This document shows, piece after piece, positions 35,376-43,542 of a stretch of 64,000 bases of DNA (position 1 is the stretch's first letter; each line of letters opens with the position of its first letter). The stretch comes from Thermoplasmatota archaeon. GTDB taxonomy: Archaea; Thermoplasmatota; Penumbrarchaeia; JASLWR01. The stretch covers positions 1-64,000 of the forward strand of contig JASLWR010000003.1 of NCBI GenBank assembly GCA_030740765.1, read 5' to 3'. The translations under genes and the position numbers were made by a program. The notes under the pieces are model-generated. The model was not told where the DNA came from and did no database searches. It saw only the letters and a program-made list of their open reading frames with translations.

Positions 35376-36738
35376 GCGTGAGAATTACATACGGCATTTG
35401 GAAGAAACCATTTCAAAGGTTATCGCTGAGAGAAATGAGGCGATCAAACTATCTCAGGAACTCGAGAAAACGATCATTGACTTGGAGAAAAGGCTTAGAT
35501 TTTACGAAAATTCAAATTCTCCTCCGTCCGCCAGAAAAATCCCTGGTAAGAAGGATGAAAATGATGATAAGAAATCCAAAAAGAAGAAGAAGAAACGAGG
35601 TGCACCAAAAGGTCATAGAGGTGCAACACGTCCAAAACCAGAACCCGACGAAATAATTGATGTCATCGCTGAAGAATGCGAGAGATGTGGCAGTCCAAAT
35701 ATACTTGATTTAGAAGATGTCCTCAAAAAAATAATCGAGGACATTCCCCCTCCCAAATTGATCAAAGTGACTCAATTCGATCTTCACAATGTAGTCTGCT
35801 CCGATTGTGGATATAAATTTCTTTCTAAGCATCCAGACTGCCCCACAGAAGGTAGATTCGGCCCATATCTGCTTGTCTATATGACCATGCTGAAGTATCA
35901 GCTGAGAGGAACACTGCGGAAGATTGAAGAATACCTTGATAATCATGATGATTTCCAGATCAGTCCAAAGGGGATACTTGATTCGATCAACCGAGTTGGG
36001 CTATGTTGCAGGAAGGAATATGATCAACTGGTCCAAAAGACCAGATCTGCCAAATGGTTACACATAGACGAGACCGGAATTCACGTAAATGGGGATAAAT
36101 GGTGGCTATGGGCATTTAGGACCGATGAAGATGATGTTCTAATTGTGATCGAAGACTCCAGAGGCGCAAAGGTTCCTGAAAGGATACTGGATGGAAACTG
36201 GGACATACCAGTAATAATAGATGGATGGAGTTCATACAGCAAATTCACGATAGTTCAAAGATGTTGGGCACATCTTCTTAGAAAAGTGGATGCTTTCAAA
36301 GATGTATCTGGAAAAGGCATGGAACTTTCAAAAGAGATACATCGTCGATTCAAGAAACTGCGAAAATTCATCGATTCGAACGCATCGATGGAAGAACGCA
36401 AAAGGAAAAAGAAGATCTGGGACAACGAGATGGAATATCTCGTGAAGAGATATGAAAGCGACAAGAAATTGCATGAACCATTGACATACATAAGAAATGG
36501 CTTGGGGAAATGGTACACTTGTCTCTTGTATCCTGGCATGGAACCGACGAATAATTTGGGGGAGCAGGCCATAAGAGAATCGGTGATCGTTCGCAAGATA
36601 ATTGGAACCTTTCGTTCGGAAACAGGTTCAGAATATTACCAATACATTGCTTCTTTGCTTGCAACGTGGAGACTTCATGGTAAGAATATGTTTGTCGAGC
36701 TTGAAAGAATTATCAGAGAAAATCTCTGCCTGGCGTGA
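35368..36738 (+). CDS. IS66-like transposase
   Basis: A 456-residue transposase. It has an N-terminal coiled coil (about 5-50), a Lys-rich linker and a zinc-binding region with CERCG and CSDCGYKF (about 105-155). The DDE catalytic core contains WLHIDETGIHVNG, VIIDGWSSYSKF and the glutamate in NNLGEQAIRESV. The C-terminus FRSETGSEYYQYIASLLATWR is the usual IS66 ending. Start at ATG 35368 overlaps the DUF2080 stop. Intact and probably active. Confidence 0.93.
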   Translation: MTERENYIRHLEETISKVIAERNEAIKLSQELEKTIIDLEKRLRFYENSNSPPSARKIPGKKDENDDKKSKKKKKKRGAPKGHRGATRPKPEPDEIIDVIAEECERCGSPNILDLEDVLKKIIEDIPPPKLIKVTQFDLHNVVCSDCGYKFLSKHPDCPTEGRFGPYLLVYMTMLKYQLRGTLRKIEEYLDNHDDFQISPKGILDSINRVGLCCRKEYDQLVQKTRSAKWLHIDETGIHVNGDKWWLWAFRTDEDDVLIVIEDSRGAKVPERILDGNWDIPVIIDGWSSYSKFTIVQRCWAHLLRKVDAFKDVSGKGMELSKEIHRRFKKLRKFIDSNASMEERKRKKKIWDNEMEYLVKRYESDKKLHEPLTYIRNGLGKWYTCLLYPGMEPTNNLGEQAIRESVIVRKIIGTFRSETGSEYYQYIASLLATWRLHGKNMFVELERIIRENLCLA

Positions 36739-36884
36739 GCGCTCGAGATTTTTCAGACGTGTTTCCCGTTGGAGCTAAACAAATACAGAAATTCTAAACT
36801 ATAATACTTCCCCATACTCTACTTAAAAGGAGTATGTATTATGTTCTCCAATATGGAAAAAGAGACGGTAGATATCACGTAATA

Positions 36885-37997
36885 TTAAAAGAATCCGAAC
36901 CTCTTATTCTCAGCGCAGATGGCCATTGCCTCTCTCGCGCTCCCGTTGTTCGGATTTATCCTCAGTACCTCTTCGAAGCATTTTATTGCTTTCTTTTCCT
37001 TGCCCCATATGTGAAGCGCCGCACCCTTGTTGAACCAAGCATCCTCATGGTCATTGTTTAACCGGATCGCCCGCTCATAGCACCGAATGGCCTTCTTCTC
37101 CTGCTCGGATTTGTCATACACGTTGCCTTTCTTGTACCACAGCTCGTCTGTCTCCCCGCATATTGCCTCGGCCTTTTCAAAGGTCGCTATGGCAGCATCG
37201 AACTTGCCCACGTCGGACAGTATCATCCCCAGGTTTTTCAGAATGGCAACGTTCTCGGGTTCAATCTGGAGGGCGCGGCCGAAGCTCTGGACCGCCTGGG
37301 TATAGTTCCTCAGCGCTGCGAACACGTTCCCCCGGTTGTACCAGCCATTGACGTCGGTGGGATTTATTGAAACGTATTTATCATAACAGAGACCGGCATC
37401 CCTTAAACGTCCTTCCTTTTCGAACTTTCTCGCCATCTCGAACCATGCCCTCTCACGGTCCGGAAAGACCGCAATGTAATTCTCGTAACACTCCAACGCC
37501 TCGGAGGATTTTCCGGTGGCCGACATGGCAATGCCCTTGGTGAGCCATTCTTCCGGGGTAACGGGCTCGTGAGACTTGTCGTAGCAGCCCAGGCCGGCCA
37601 GGGCATCTTTGTAATCGCTCTTAGAAAAATAACCGATGCATTCCCCTTCGTAATCGATGACCACTATTGCATTGGGGTACCTCTCGGAGATCATTGGGAG
37701 GACGTCCCCAAGGGTCTCCTCGCCCACCACCTCCATGAAGTCCGTATCCATTATCTGGTCCGCCCGTACCTCGGGAGGATAATACCCTTCCGCCACGATC
37801 CAGAGTATCTCGCGATTTGTGATATAGCCGATCACCTTACCTGATTCGTCCGCCACCAGGACCACACCCTCATTTCCCAGGTTCTGAAGCCTTTGTGCCA
37901 CCGTATTGCTCGGTTCATCGACGGATACTATATCGAATTCGTCTGTTATTTCCATTTCATTTATTTTTGTACTCTTATCGAACCACGAAACAGTCAT
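36885..37997 (-). CDS. CBS-pair and TPR-repeat protein
   Basis: A 370-residue cytoplasmic protein. Two CBS domains come first (about 20-75 and 80-138; GVVLVADESGKVIGYITNREI), followed by about six TPRs (about 150-360; AWFNKGAALHIWGKEKKAIKCFEEVLRINP). CBS pairs bind adenosine nucleotides and TPRs bind proteins, so a nucleotide-responsive scaffold is plausible. GAGGTGAT lies upstream of the ATG. It stands alone between the insertion sequence and the OB-fold lipoprotein. Confidence 0.88.
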   Translation of the reverse strand: MTVSWFDKSTKINEMEITDEFDIVSVDEPSNTVAQRLQNLGNEGVVLVADESGKVIGYITNREILWIVAEGYYPPEVRADQIMDTDFMEVVGEETLGDVLPMISERYPNAIVVIDYEGECIGYFSKSDYKDALAGLGCYDKSHEPVTPEEWLTKGIAMSATGKSSEALECYENYIAVFPDRERAWFEMARKFEKEGRLRDAGLCYDKYVSINPTDVNGWYNRGNVFAALRNYTQAVQSFGRALQIEPENVAILKNLGMILSDVGKFDAAIATFEKAEAICGETDELWYKKGNVYDKSEQEKKAIRCYERAIRLNNDHEDAWFNKGAALHIWGKEKKAIKCFEEVLRINPNNGSAREAMAICAENKRFGFF

Positions 37998-38193
37998 GCC
38001 ATATCACCTCGTAAATGTCAATTCGATCAAATTTCCACCAACTTTTTAGATGACTAAATGAATTGTAAGGGACTGGCCGCATATGGGCTCTCATTCATTC
38101 CAGTCAATATTGCGTATAATGAATATTAACAGTCACCTCACCTTTATTTCAAAATACATTTCCATGAAGGTCCAGATCAGGTGATATACTCAT

Positions 38194-39561
38194 TCAGACC
38201 TTTTCTACCTTGTCAGAGGAATTCTTCCTTATCTTTATTTCCCAATAGCCCTTGCCCCCGTACCACTCGAAAAGACCATATACGTTTACGGTGTCGTTAA
38301 CCGCCAGACTATCCATCTCCTGGCCGTAAACGGTCAGGTTGATATTGAACGGGCCCACAGTATCGTTTACTCCGAATATGTAATTGTAGTTGCTGCTTTT
38401 AGTAACTACAAAAACACTCATGAGCTTTACTGATTTTTCACGATACTCGGTATTGGTGGCGTTGTCGAGAAGAGTGGCTACATCGGTCCCGAGATAAGTG
38501 TAAACTGCAGGGGCGCCCGATCCAAGTTTCGTTATTTTATCATCCGTATCCTTTCGGATCTTGATCTCCCAGTATGAGTCTTTTTCATAATAGATGACCT
38601 GGCCCTGCACCTCTACGAAATCGCCCTCATAGACCGAAGCGATACCGCCCTGGGCGTCATAGTCGGTGTATATTATAATGCTGTTCCCGCTGCCGTCGCT
38701 AACGTTGAATTTATAATTTTTTGGGTTCTCTCCCACAGTGGCATTGGTTATCTTCACGAACTTGTTCTCGTAAGCATCGTGATCGCCCACCAATTTGGCC
38801 AGTGTCACCTCCTCGTATGTATCCACAGTTTCACCGACAATTGAAACATTGTCATCGGAACTTTTCCGTACTTTGATCTCCCAGTCGTTGTAGAACTTGA
38901 CGAACTCACCTGAGATGTCGATCTTGTCGTTCAGGTCGATGTGGGGTGCTTCCACGCCGTATTCGATATAGACCAAAAGATTCTCCGTTGTGCTGTCATC
39001 AGAGACGTTGAATTTCCCACTCTTGTATTTTGTTGTAACTGTGGCATCCTTGATCTCGATCAGCAATCCGATATAGTTCTCCCCGTTTTTCAGGAGTTCA
39101 TCGATTGTAAGTTTTGCGTAGTTCACACCCCCGGATCCGGTAACCTTGACCTCGTCATTCTTGCCCGAGCGGACCGTGATTTCCCAGTACTGGTTCTTGT
39201 ACTGTTCGAAGATTCCTTTTATATCGAGAAAATCACCGGGTTTTAGACCCAGATCTTCATTGTAACCGTACAGAGTAATGGTCTCGGTGGTGCTATCATC
39301 ACTGATAGTGCAAGAATAATCGGACTTTATGCTCATAACCTTGGCGTTCTTCACCTCGACATCTTTTCCGTTATAAGAATAGGGCGTTTCAACCAATTCC
39401 TTTATCGTATACTTGGTATAAACTCCCGTATACGTATTGTCATCATCGCCATCGTCATCTTCGATCACGTCATCGGAATTATCGACATTCACCTCGGAAC
39501 AGCCTGCCATCATGACGGCAAGTACCAATAAAACAGCCAATATCAAATATCTAGCTTTCAT
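38194..39561 (-). CDS. Lipoprotein with four tandem OB-fold-like repeats
   Basis: A 455-residue lipoprotein. The lipobox is VMMAGC with C21, followed by an acidic linker (DDDGDDDN). Four repeats of about 95-105 residues follow (about 48-140, 145-235, 240-335 and 345-455). Each has L(V/L)...Y..K.V.(I/V)....V, a central SDxS/G.(T/N) strand, DxVxVxG.F..Y and a closing YWEIK(I/V)RK, as in nucleic-acid-binding-type OB domains of secreted archaeal and bacterial proteins. GGAAGGTG precedes the start. Ligand unknown. Confidence 0.82.
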   Translation of the reverse strand: MKARYLILAVLLVLAVMMAGCSEVNVDNSDDVIEDDDGDDDNTYTGVYTKYTIKELVETPYSYNGKDVEVKNAKVMSIKSDYSCTISDDSTTETITLYGYNEDLGLKPGDFLDIKGIFEQYKNQYWEITVRSGKNDEVKVTGSGGVNYAKLTIDELLKNGENYIGLLIEIKDATVTTKYKSGKFNVSDDSTTENLLVYIEYGVEAPHIDLNDKIDISGEFVKFYNDWEIKVRKSSDDNVSIVGETVDTYEEVTLAKLVGDHDAYENKFVKITNATVGENPKNYKFNVSDGSGNSIIIYTDYDAQGGIASVYEGDFVEVQGQVIYYEKDSYWEIKIRKDTDDKITKLGSGAPAVYTYLGTDVATLLDNATNTEYREKSVKLMSVFVVTKSSNYNYIFGVNDTVGPFNINLTVYGQEMDSLAVNDTVNVYGLFEWYGGKGYWEIKIRKNSSDKVEKV

Positions 39562-39664
39562 ATTTTTACACCTTCCTTTCTCACTCCGGTTTTACCGTAA
39601 AAAAATAATAGAATACTAAACGGAGCATTTCTATAAAAAATTATTCTATATATTGTCATAAGTG

Positions 39665-39965
39665 CAAAGGTCGACTAAATGAATCGTGAATTTAATTCAC
39701 TTCACTATCGGCCAAGCAACTTCTTGGACAAGACGGGAATGTTGCCAAAGGGAATATTCCCAGTATCGTAAACTCAACGGGTTTCCTGCGGATATCGACG
39801 TTTGCATTTGTGAAAATGTTCGCAGAATCGCAGCACCTGTGAGGGGTGTGCACCCCGAACTAAATAGCGATGCTCGCATCGCTTGTGGGCTTGAGCCCAC
39901 TCGTTTGGGGTGAAGCCCTTTTCAAAGGGCTCGAAGGGACTGATTCTACTGAATTTTCCAAAAAG
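39665..39965 (-). repeat. Modular hairpin array, module A copy 3 with many nested hairpins
   Basis: On the minus strand this has AATTCAGTAGAATCAG, CCCTTCGAGCCC, then nested hairpins GCCCTTTGAAAAGGGC, GTGGGCTCAAGCCCAC and GCGATGCGAGCATCGC. GCTGCGATTCTGCGAACA closes module A. Further out are a CGATATC segment and a GGGAATATTCCC palindrome near 39758. The inner hairpins replace the short loop of the 61421 copy. The 414-base gap between the OB lipoprotein and the ECF operon contains nothing else recognisable. Confidence 0.75.
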
Positions 39966-39975
39966 ACATTTACCG

Positions 39976-40746
39976 TTACGTTTTGTCAACAACGAGTGGA
40001 GGAACTACCTCCCATTCGTACCTCTTCTTGAATCTCTGCAGCACCCACAACAGGGATGGACCCAGCAACAGGGCGAAAATTACGTTTCCTCCTACATGAA
40101 GAAGGTTGAATGGCAGGGCAGGAAGATACGTCTTTCCAATGACAGCTAGGGTTAGGGAGTCCCCCGCCGCAAGAAAGATGCCCAAAGTGTATAGATCGAG
40201 GATCAACCCGTATATCACACCCCAGAACACAGCCAATACCACTAATGTGACCATTCCGGCCTTGGGGTAGAACCGGCCTGCGAGACCCGCCACCATTCCA
40301 CCGGTACCCCAGGCGAATATCTGCCATATTGCCCACGGTCCCATGGGTAAAAAAAAATTCGATGCCAGACCGGTGATGGCCCCCACCATGAACCCCATTC
40401 TCCATCCGAATACCAGGCCAACCGCGAGAATTATCACCGTGCAGGGCTGCACGCTTGGAATCACAACGAAAGGGATGCGGGACGCGGCGCTGAAACTACC
40501 CATAACGCCTACCAGGGCCAATTCCCAGGAGCTTATACTTCGATTCTCAAACTGGAGTGTTATGGAAAACAGAAAAAGCACCATGAACCCAATGAGAGTC
40601 AATCCAAGCTTCTCAACGAGACCTTTCCTAATCCATGAAGGTGTTCCCGGAAAAAATGAAAAGAAGAGATAAGCAGCCATGGCGATTATCAGTGAAAATA
40701 ATAAAATGTCACCGAAATATCCGCTCTTTGGCTCCCCTGATCTCAA
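39976..40746 (-). CDS. ECF transporter substrate-binding (S) component
   Basis: A 256-residue integral membrane protein with about six helices and no ATPase motifs. The segment GSFSAASRIPFVVIPSVQPCTVIIL and the later FFLPMGPWAIWQIFAWGTGGMVAGLAG are typical of the CbrT-like ECF S family. S components bind the vitamin and dock on EcfT/EcfA. Start appears to be TTG at 40746, overlapping the TGA of the ATPase gene. It is the last gene of the five-gene block. Confidence 0.85.
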   Translation of the reverse strand: MRSGEPKSGYFGDILLFSLIIAMAAYLFFSFFPGTPSWIRKGLVEKLGLTLIGFMVLFLFSITLQFENRSISSWELALVGVMGSFSAASRIPFVVIPSVQPCTVIILAVGLVFGWRMGFMVGAITGLASNFFLPMGPWAIWQIFAWGTGGMVAGLAGRFYPKAGMVTLVVLAVFWGVIYGLILDLYTLGIFLAAGDSLTLAVIGKTYLPALPFNLLHVGGNVIFALLLGPSLLWVLQRFKKRYEWEVVPPLVVDKT

Positions 40747-42500
40747 ACTATCGAACCCCCGTTTCGCACAGCATTCTCCTGGCCCCTTTTTCGACTTCTT
40801 ATTCCCGTCCGGGGGGCTATGGCGGAAGGAACACCCTTTTGGGAATGCCTACTGTGACCCGTGGGTTTTTCCTTCGAAGACCATTTCAACTCCCTCGGAC
40901 GAATGATATCCTCCCTGAGTCCCAGCTCCAGAAAACCTCTCGTGGCCAGGTTGACCTGTGGCGAGAACAACAGCGAGCCAGGAAGCACCTTCTTTGGCGG
41001 CCCGTCTGCAAGTATGTTTCCGTTACCGAGAATGATGACGCGGTTGGCGTATGCTGTTATGAATTCGACGTCATGGGTTGCCACTATAGAGGCGAGTTTC
41101 CCCTTCCCCTCCTCATTCAGCATACGAGCTAATATATCCTTCTGTGTATAATCCATTCCTCGAGTTGGTTCATCGAGAGCTAGGACTTTGGGCCGAAGCG
41201 CAAGAATGGAAGCCAGAGCCACCCGCTCCCGTTCTCCGGCCGAAATATCCCGCGGATAGGTATCAAGATGCTCTTCGAGGGATAGAGATTCGATTATCCA
41301 CGCCATATATGATAGGTCTACATCGCTTTTCGCGACCCCGAGAAATATCTCCTTTTCAACTGTTTTCTGGTGGAGGTAGTCGGATGGGTTCTGGGAAAGG
41401 TAGCCGCAGATCTTAGCGAGTTTTGACGTCGGGTGCCGCCTCGTATCCATACCATTTACAGTTACTCGTCCCTGATCCGGCTTCAGAATGCCGTTCATCA
41501 GCTTTAACAAGGTGCTTTTCCCCGCACCGTTCCTGCCCACGAGCGCTATCTTTTCACCTTCCCTTATTCTAAGATCCAGGCCTGAAAGTACTTTACTATT
41601 TCCGTAACTGAAGTCCACGTTAGAGAGATGGATCAAATTGCGTCCGGTCTGAAAGGGGATCGATCTCGAAACATAGCTAAGCTCATTATTCAACAGCGCG
41701 TTGTGCACTATCTTTCTTGCCTCCTTAACAGTGGTTGGAACTTCATTTCCTCGGGTCCCAGACAAATAGGTTATGGGTGGAAGGAAGATACCACCACTCT
41801 TTCTGGCCTTTACAATATAATCATCCATACGGTCATCAAGAACTATTTCCCCATCCTTTAAAAAAACTGCCCGGTCAGCGAAGCGGAAGCATCTTTCAAG
41901 GCGGTGCTCCACGAGAATTATAGTAACTCCTCTCTCCTCATTGAACTTCCTAAGGATCGACAGAATCTCCTCAGCACTCTTGGGATCAAGCTGCGAAGTG
42001 GGCTCGTCCAGCAACAGTATATTGGTGTCCATTGCGATGATGGAAGCCATGGCAAGCTTCTGTTTCTCACCGCCGGACATCTCCGGTATAAACTTCTTAC
42101 GAAAATTTCCTATGTTAGTTATCTCGAGAGATTCCTCGATCCTTCGCTCAATTCCCCCATTTTCAACACCTATATTTTCTAAGCCAAAACGAACCTCGTT
42201 CTCCGGGGAGGTCATCACCAGCTGCGCTTCCGGGTCCTGGAACACCATTCCCAGTAAATCCGCGAACTCCTTGGGACCGTGATTACGGGTATTTCTACCA
42301 TAAATAATCACATCGCCTGATATCTCCCCACCATATAAATGGGGGATCGCACCGGTCAAGGCACGCAGGAGCGTGGATTTTCCCCCGCCGGACGGCCCCA
42401 TTAATAATATAAACTCACCCTCATGAACGGTCATATCGATTCTCTTCAACGCGTCCTTGGCCTGCCCGGGATAACGATAGCTGAGCCCCGTTATCTTCAT
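40743..42500 (-). CDS. ECF transporter ATPase, fused A-A' (two ABC domains)
   Basis: A ~585-residue protein with two complete ABC ATPase domains in one chain. Walker A sites are LMGPSGGGKSTLL and LVGRNGAGKSTLL, ABC signatures MSGGEKQKLA and ISAGERERVA, and Walker B with catalytic Glu LLLDEPTSQLD and LALDEPTRGMD. Bacterial ECF modules usually use two genes, ecfA and ecfA'; here they are fused. Start set at ATG 42500 (MKITGLSYRY), 7 bases after the EcfT stop. It energises uptake with EcfT and the S component. Confidence 0.93.
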   Translation of the reverse strand: MKITGLSYRYPGQAKDALKRIDMTVHEGEFILLMGPSGGGKSTLLRALTGAIPHLYGGEISGDVIIYGRNTRNHGPKEFADLLGMVFQDPEAQLVMTSPENEVRFGLENIGVENGGIERRIEESLEITNIGNFRKKFIPEMSGGEKQKLAMASIIAMDTNILLLDEPTSQLDPKSAEEILSILRKFNEERGVTIILVEHRLERCFRFADRAVFLKDGEIVLDDRMDDYIVKARKSGGIFLPPITYLSGTRGNEVPTTVKEARKIVHNALLNNELSYVSRSIPFQTGRNLIHLSNVDFSYGNSKVLSGLDLRIREGEKIALVGRNGAGKSTLLKLMNGILKPDQGRVTVNGMDTRRHPTSKLAKICGYLSQNPSDYLHQKTVEKEIFLGVAKSDVDLSYMAWIIESLSLEEHLDTYPRDISAGERERVALASILALRPKVLALDEPTRGMDYTQKDILARMLNEEGKGKLASIVATHDVEFITAYANRVIILGNGNILADGPPKKVLPGSLLFSPQVNLATRGFLELGLREDIIRPRELKWSSKEKPTGHSRHSQKGVPSAIAPRTGIRSRKRGQENAVRNGGSIV

Positions 42501-42507
42501 TATTTCT

Positions 42508-43524
42508 CTAATTCCCCCCACCTCCAAGCACTGAGGATACCATCGGTGCTCCCATCATCAGTATCAACAATATGCCTAGAACGGCCTCGTTCGAGCCCAC
42601 CCCCATATCCACAGTATAAGAACTCTTCATCCCCCAACCGCCCAACTGTGTGAGTAATAGCAACAAAAAGATACATGGAAGAATAATGGTGACCATTGAA
42701 AGGGAAGAAAATTCAATGGAACGGAAGAAATGACCCGACTTCCTCTTTTTGAGCACTGTGGTCGGACCAAGCTGCCTGCCGAACCCACGGCATTCCATGG
42801 ATTCCGCGAGCGTGTTCGTTCGTTCTAGAGAATTGGCAAGAAGCGGGATCATCAACGGGATCCGGCGTATCCAACGAAGGAAAGAGTTTCTCTGATCGAG
42901 GGGAATACCTCTCGACACGTATGCTTCGTAGATGTCGTTGGCATCCTTGATCAACGTGGGAAATAATCTCACTGCGATGGATAGGGCCAGTGCCGACCGG
43001 ACCGCTCTTCTGCCGAGCCTCCGTAACAGGTTGTCCGGGTGAACGGTCAGCGAAAAGAGAATGAAAATGGAAAGGCTCAACAACAGTTTCAATACGAAGG
43101 AGATGCCAAACACGACCTCCTCAATGGTTATTATACTGAAAATGCCTTCATCTATGACGATGGGATTCACATTGCCGGTAACTCGTTTTAGGAATTGATT
43201 CAGAAATGGAAGCCATGATTCCTCATGGAAGTATGAGTTTTGCATCAATGCTTCATATAGAGTCGTTTCACCTTGCTGGGAGACCAAGACACTAATAGCG
43301 AAATATACCACGCCCAACACCAGAAATACCTTTAGATACCACAACCAGTTCATGATCTCCCCCGCCCTCCAGAACACCATTGCAATGGACAGCAGACCTG
43401 CGGCCAGTATTACAGGATGATTGATTATCATTACAGACACCAGGGCCCCGCCTGCATAGATGCACTTCGAACCTAAGGGTATGGAATGGATCGAATTGTT
43501 CTTTGGGCTGTATATTGGAATCAT
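42508..43524 (-). CDS. ecfT: ECF transporter transmembrane coupling protein EcfT
   Basis: A 338-residue membrane protein with about six helices. The cytoplasmic region ANSLERTNTLAESMECRGFG carries the A-x-(A/S)MExRGF motif by which EcfT contacts the ATPases, and LALSIAVRLFPTLIKDANDI is another family landmark. A GGGTGGG-rich ribosome site precedes the ATG. It is longer than average because of an extracellular loop of ~60 residues (about 85-145) that could meet the surface partners encoded upstream (inference). Confidence 0.9.
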   Translation of the reverse strand: MIPIYSPKNNSIHSIPLGSKCIYAGGALVSVMIINHPVILAAGLLSIAMVFWRAGEIMNWLWYLKVFLVLGVVYFAISVLVSQQGETTLYEALMQNSYFHEESWLPFLNQFLKRVTGNVNPIVIDEGIFSIITIEEVVFGISFVLKLLLSLSIFILFSLTVHPDNLLRRLGRRAVRSALALSIAVRLFPTLIKDANDIYEAYVSRGIPLDQRNSFLRWIRRIPLMIPLLANSLERTNTLAESMECRGFGRQLGPTTVLKKRKSGHFFRSIEFSSLSMVTIILPCIFLLLLLTQLGGWGMKSSYTVDMGVGSNEAVLGILLILMMGAPMVSSVLGGGGN

Positions 43525-43542
43525 GATTTTTTCCCACCCGCC

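Larger units (their letters stand above)
35109..36786 (+). mobile_element. IS66-like insertion sequence with DUF2080 accessory gene
   Basis: A complete element bounded by perfect 15-bp inverted repeats: GTATTTGTTTAGCTC at 35109-35123 and its complement at 36772-36786. It contains a small DUF2080-type gene followed, with overlap, by a full-length IS66-type transposase. I could not see an 8-bp target duplication at the edges, so either the true ends differ slightly or the duplication has eroded. Both genes appear intact. Confidence 0.85.

Noticed and set aside
35101-36794. 8-bp target-site duplication around the insertion sequence
   Set aside because: The bases flanking the 15-bp inverted repeats do not match each other.
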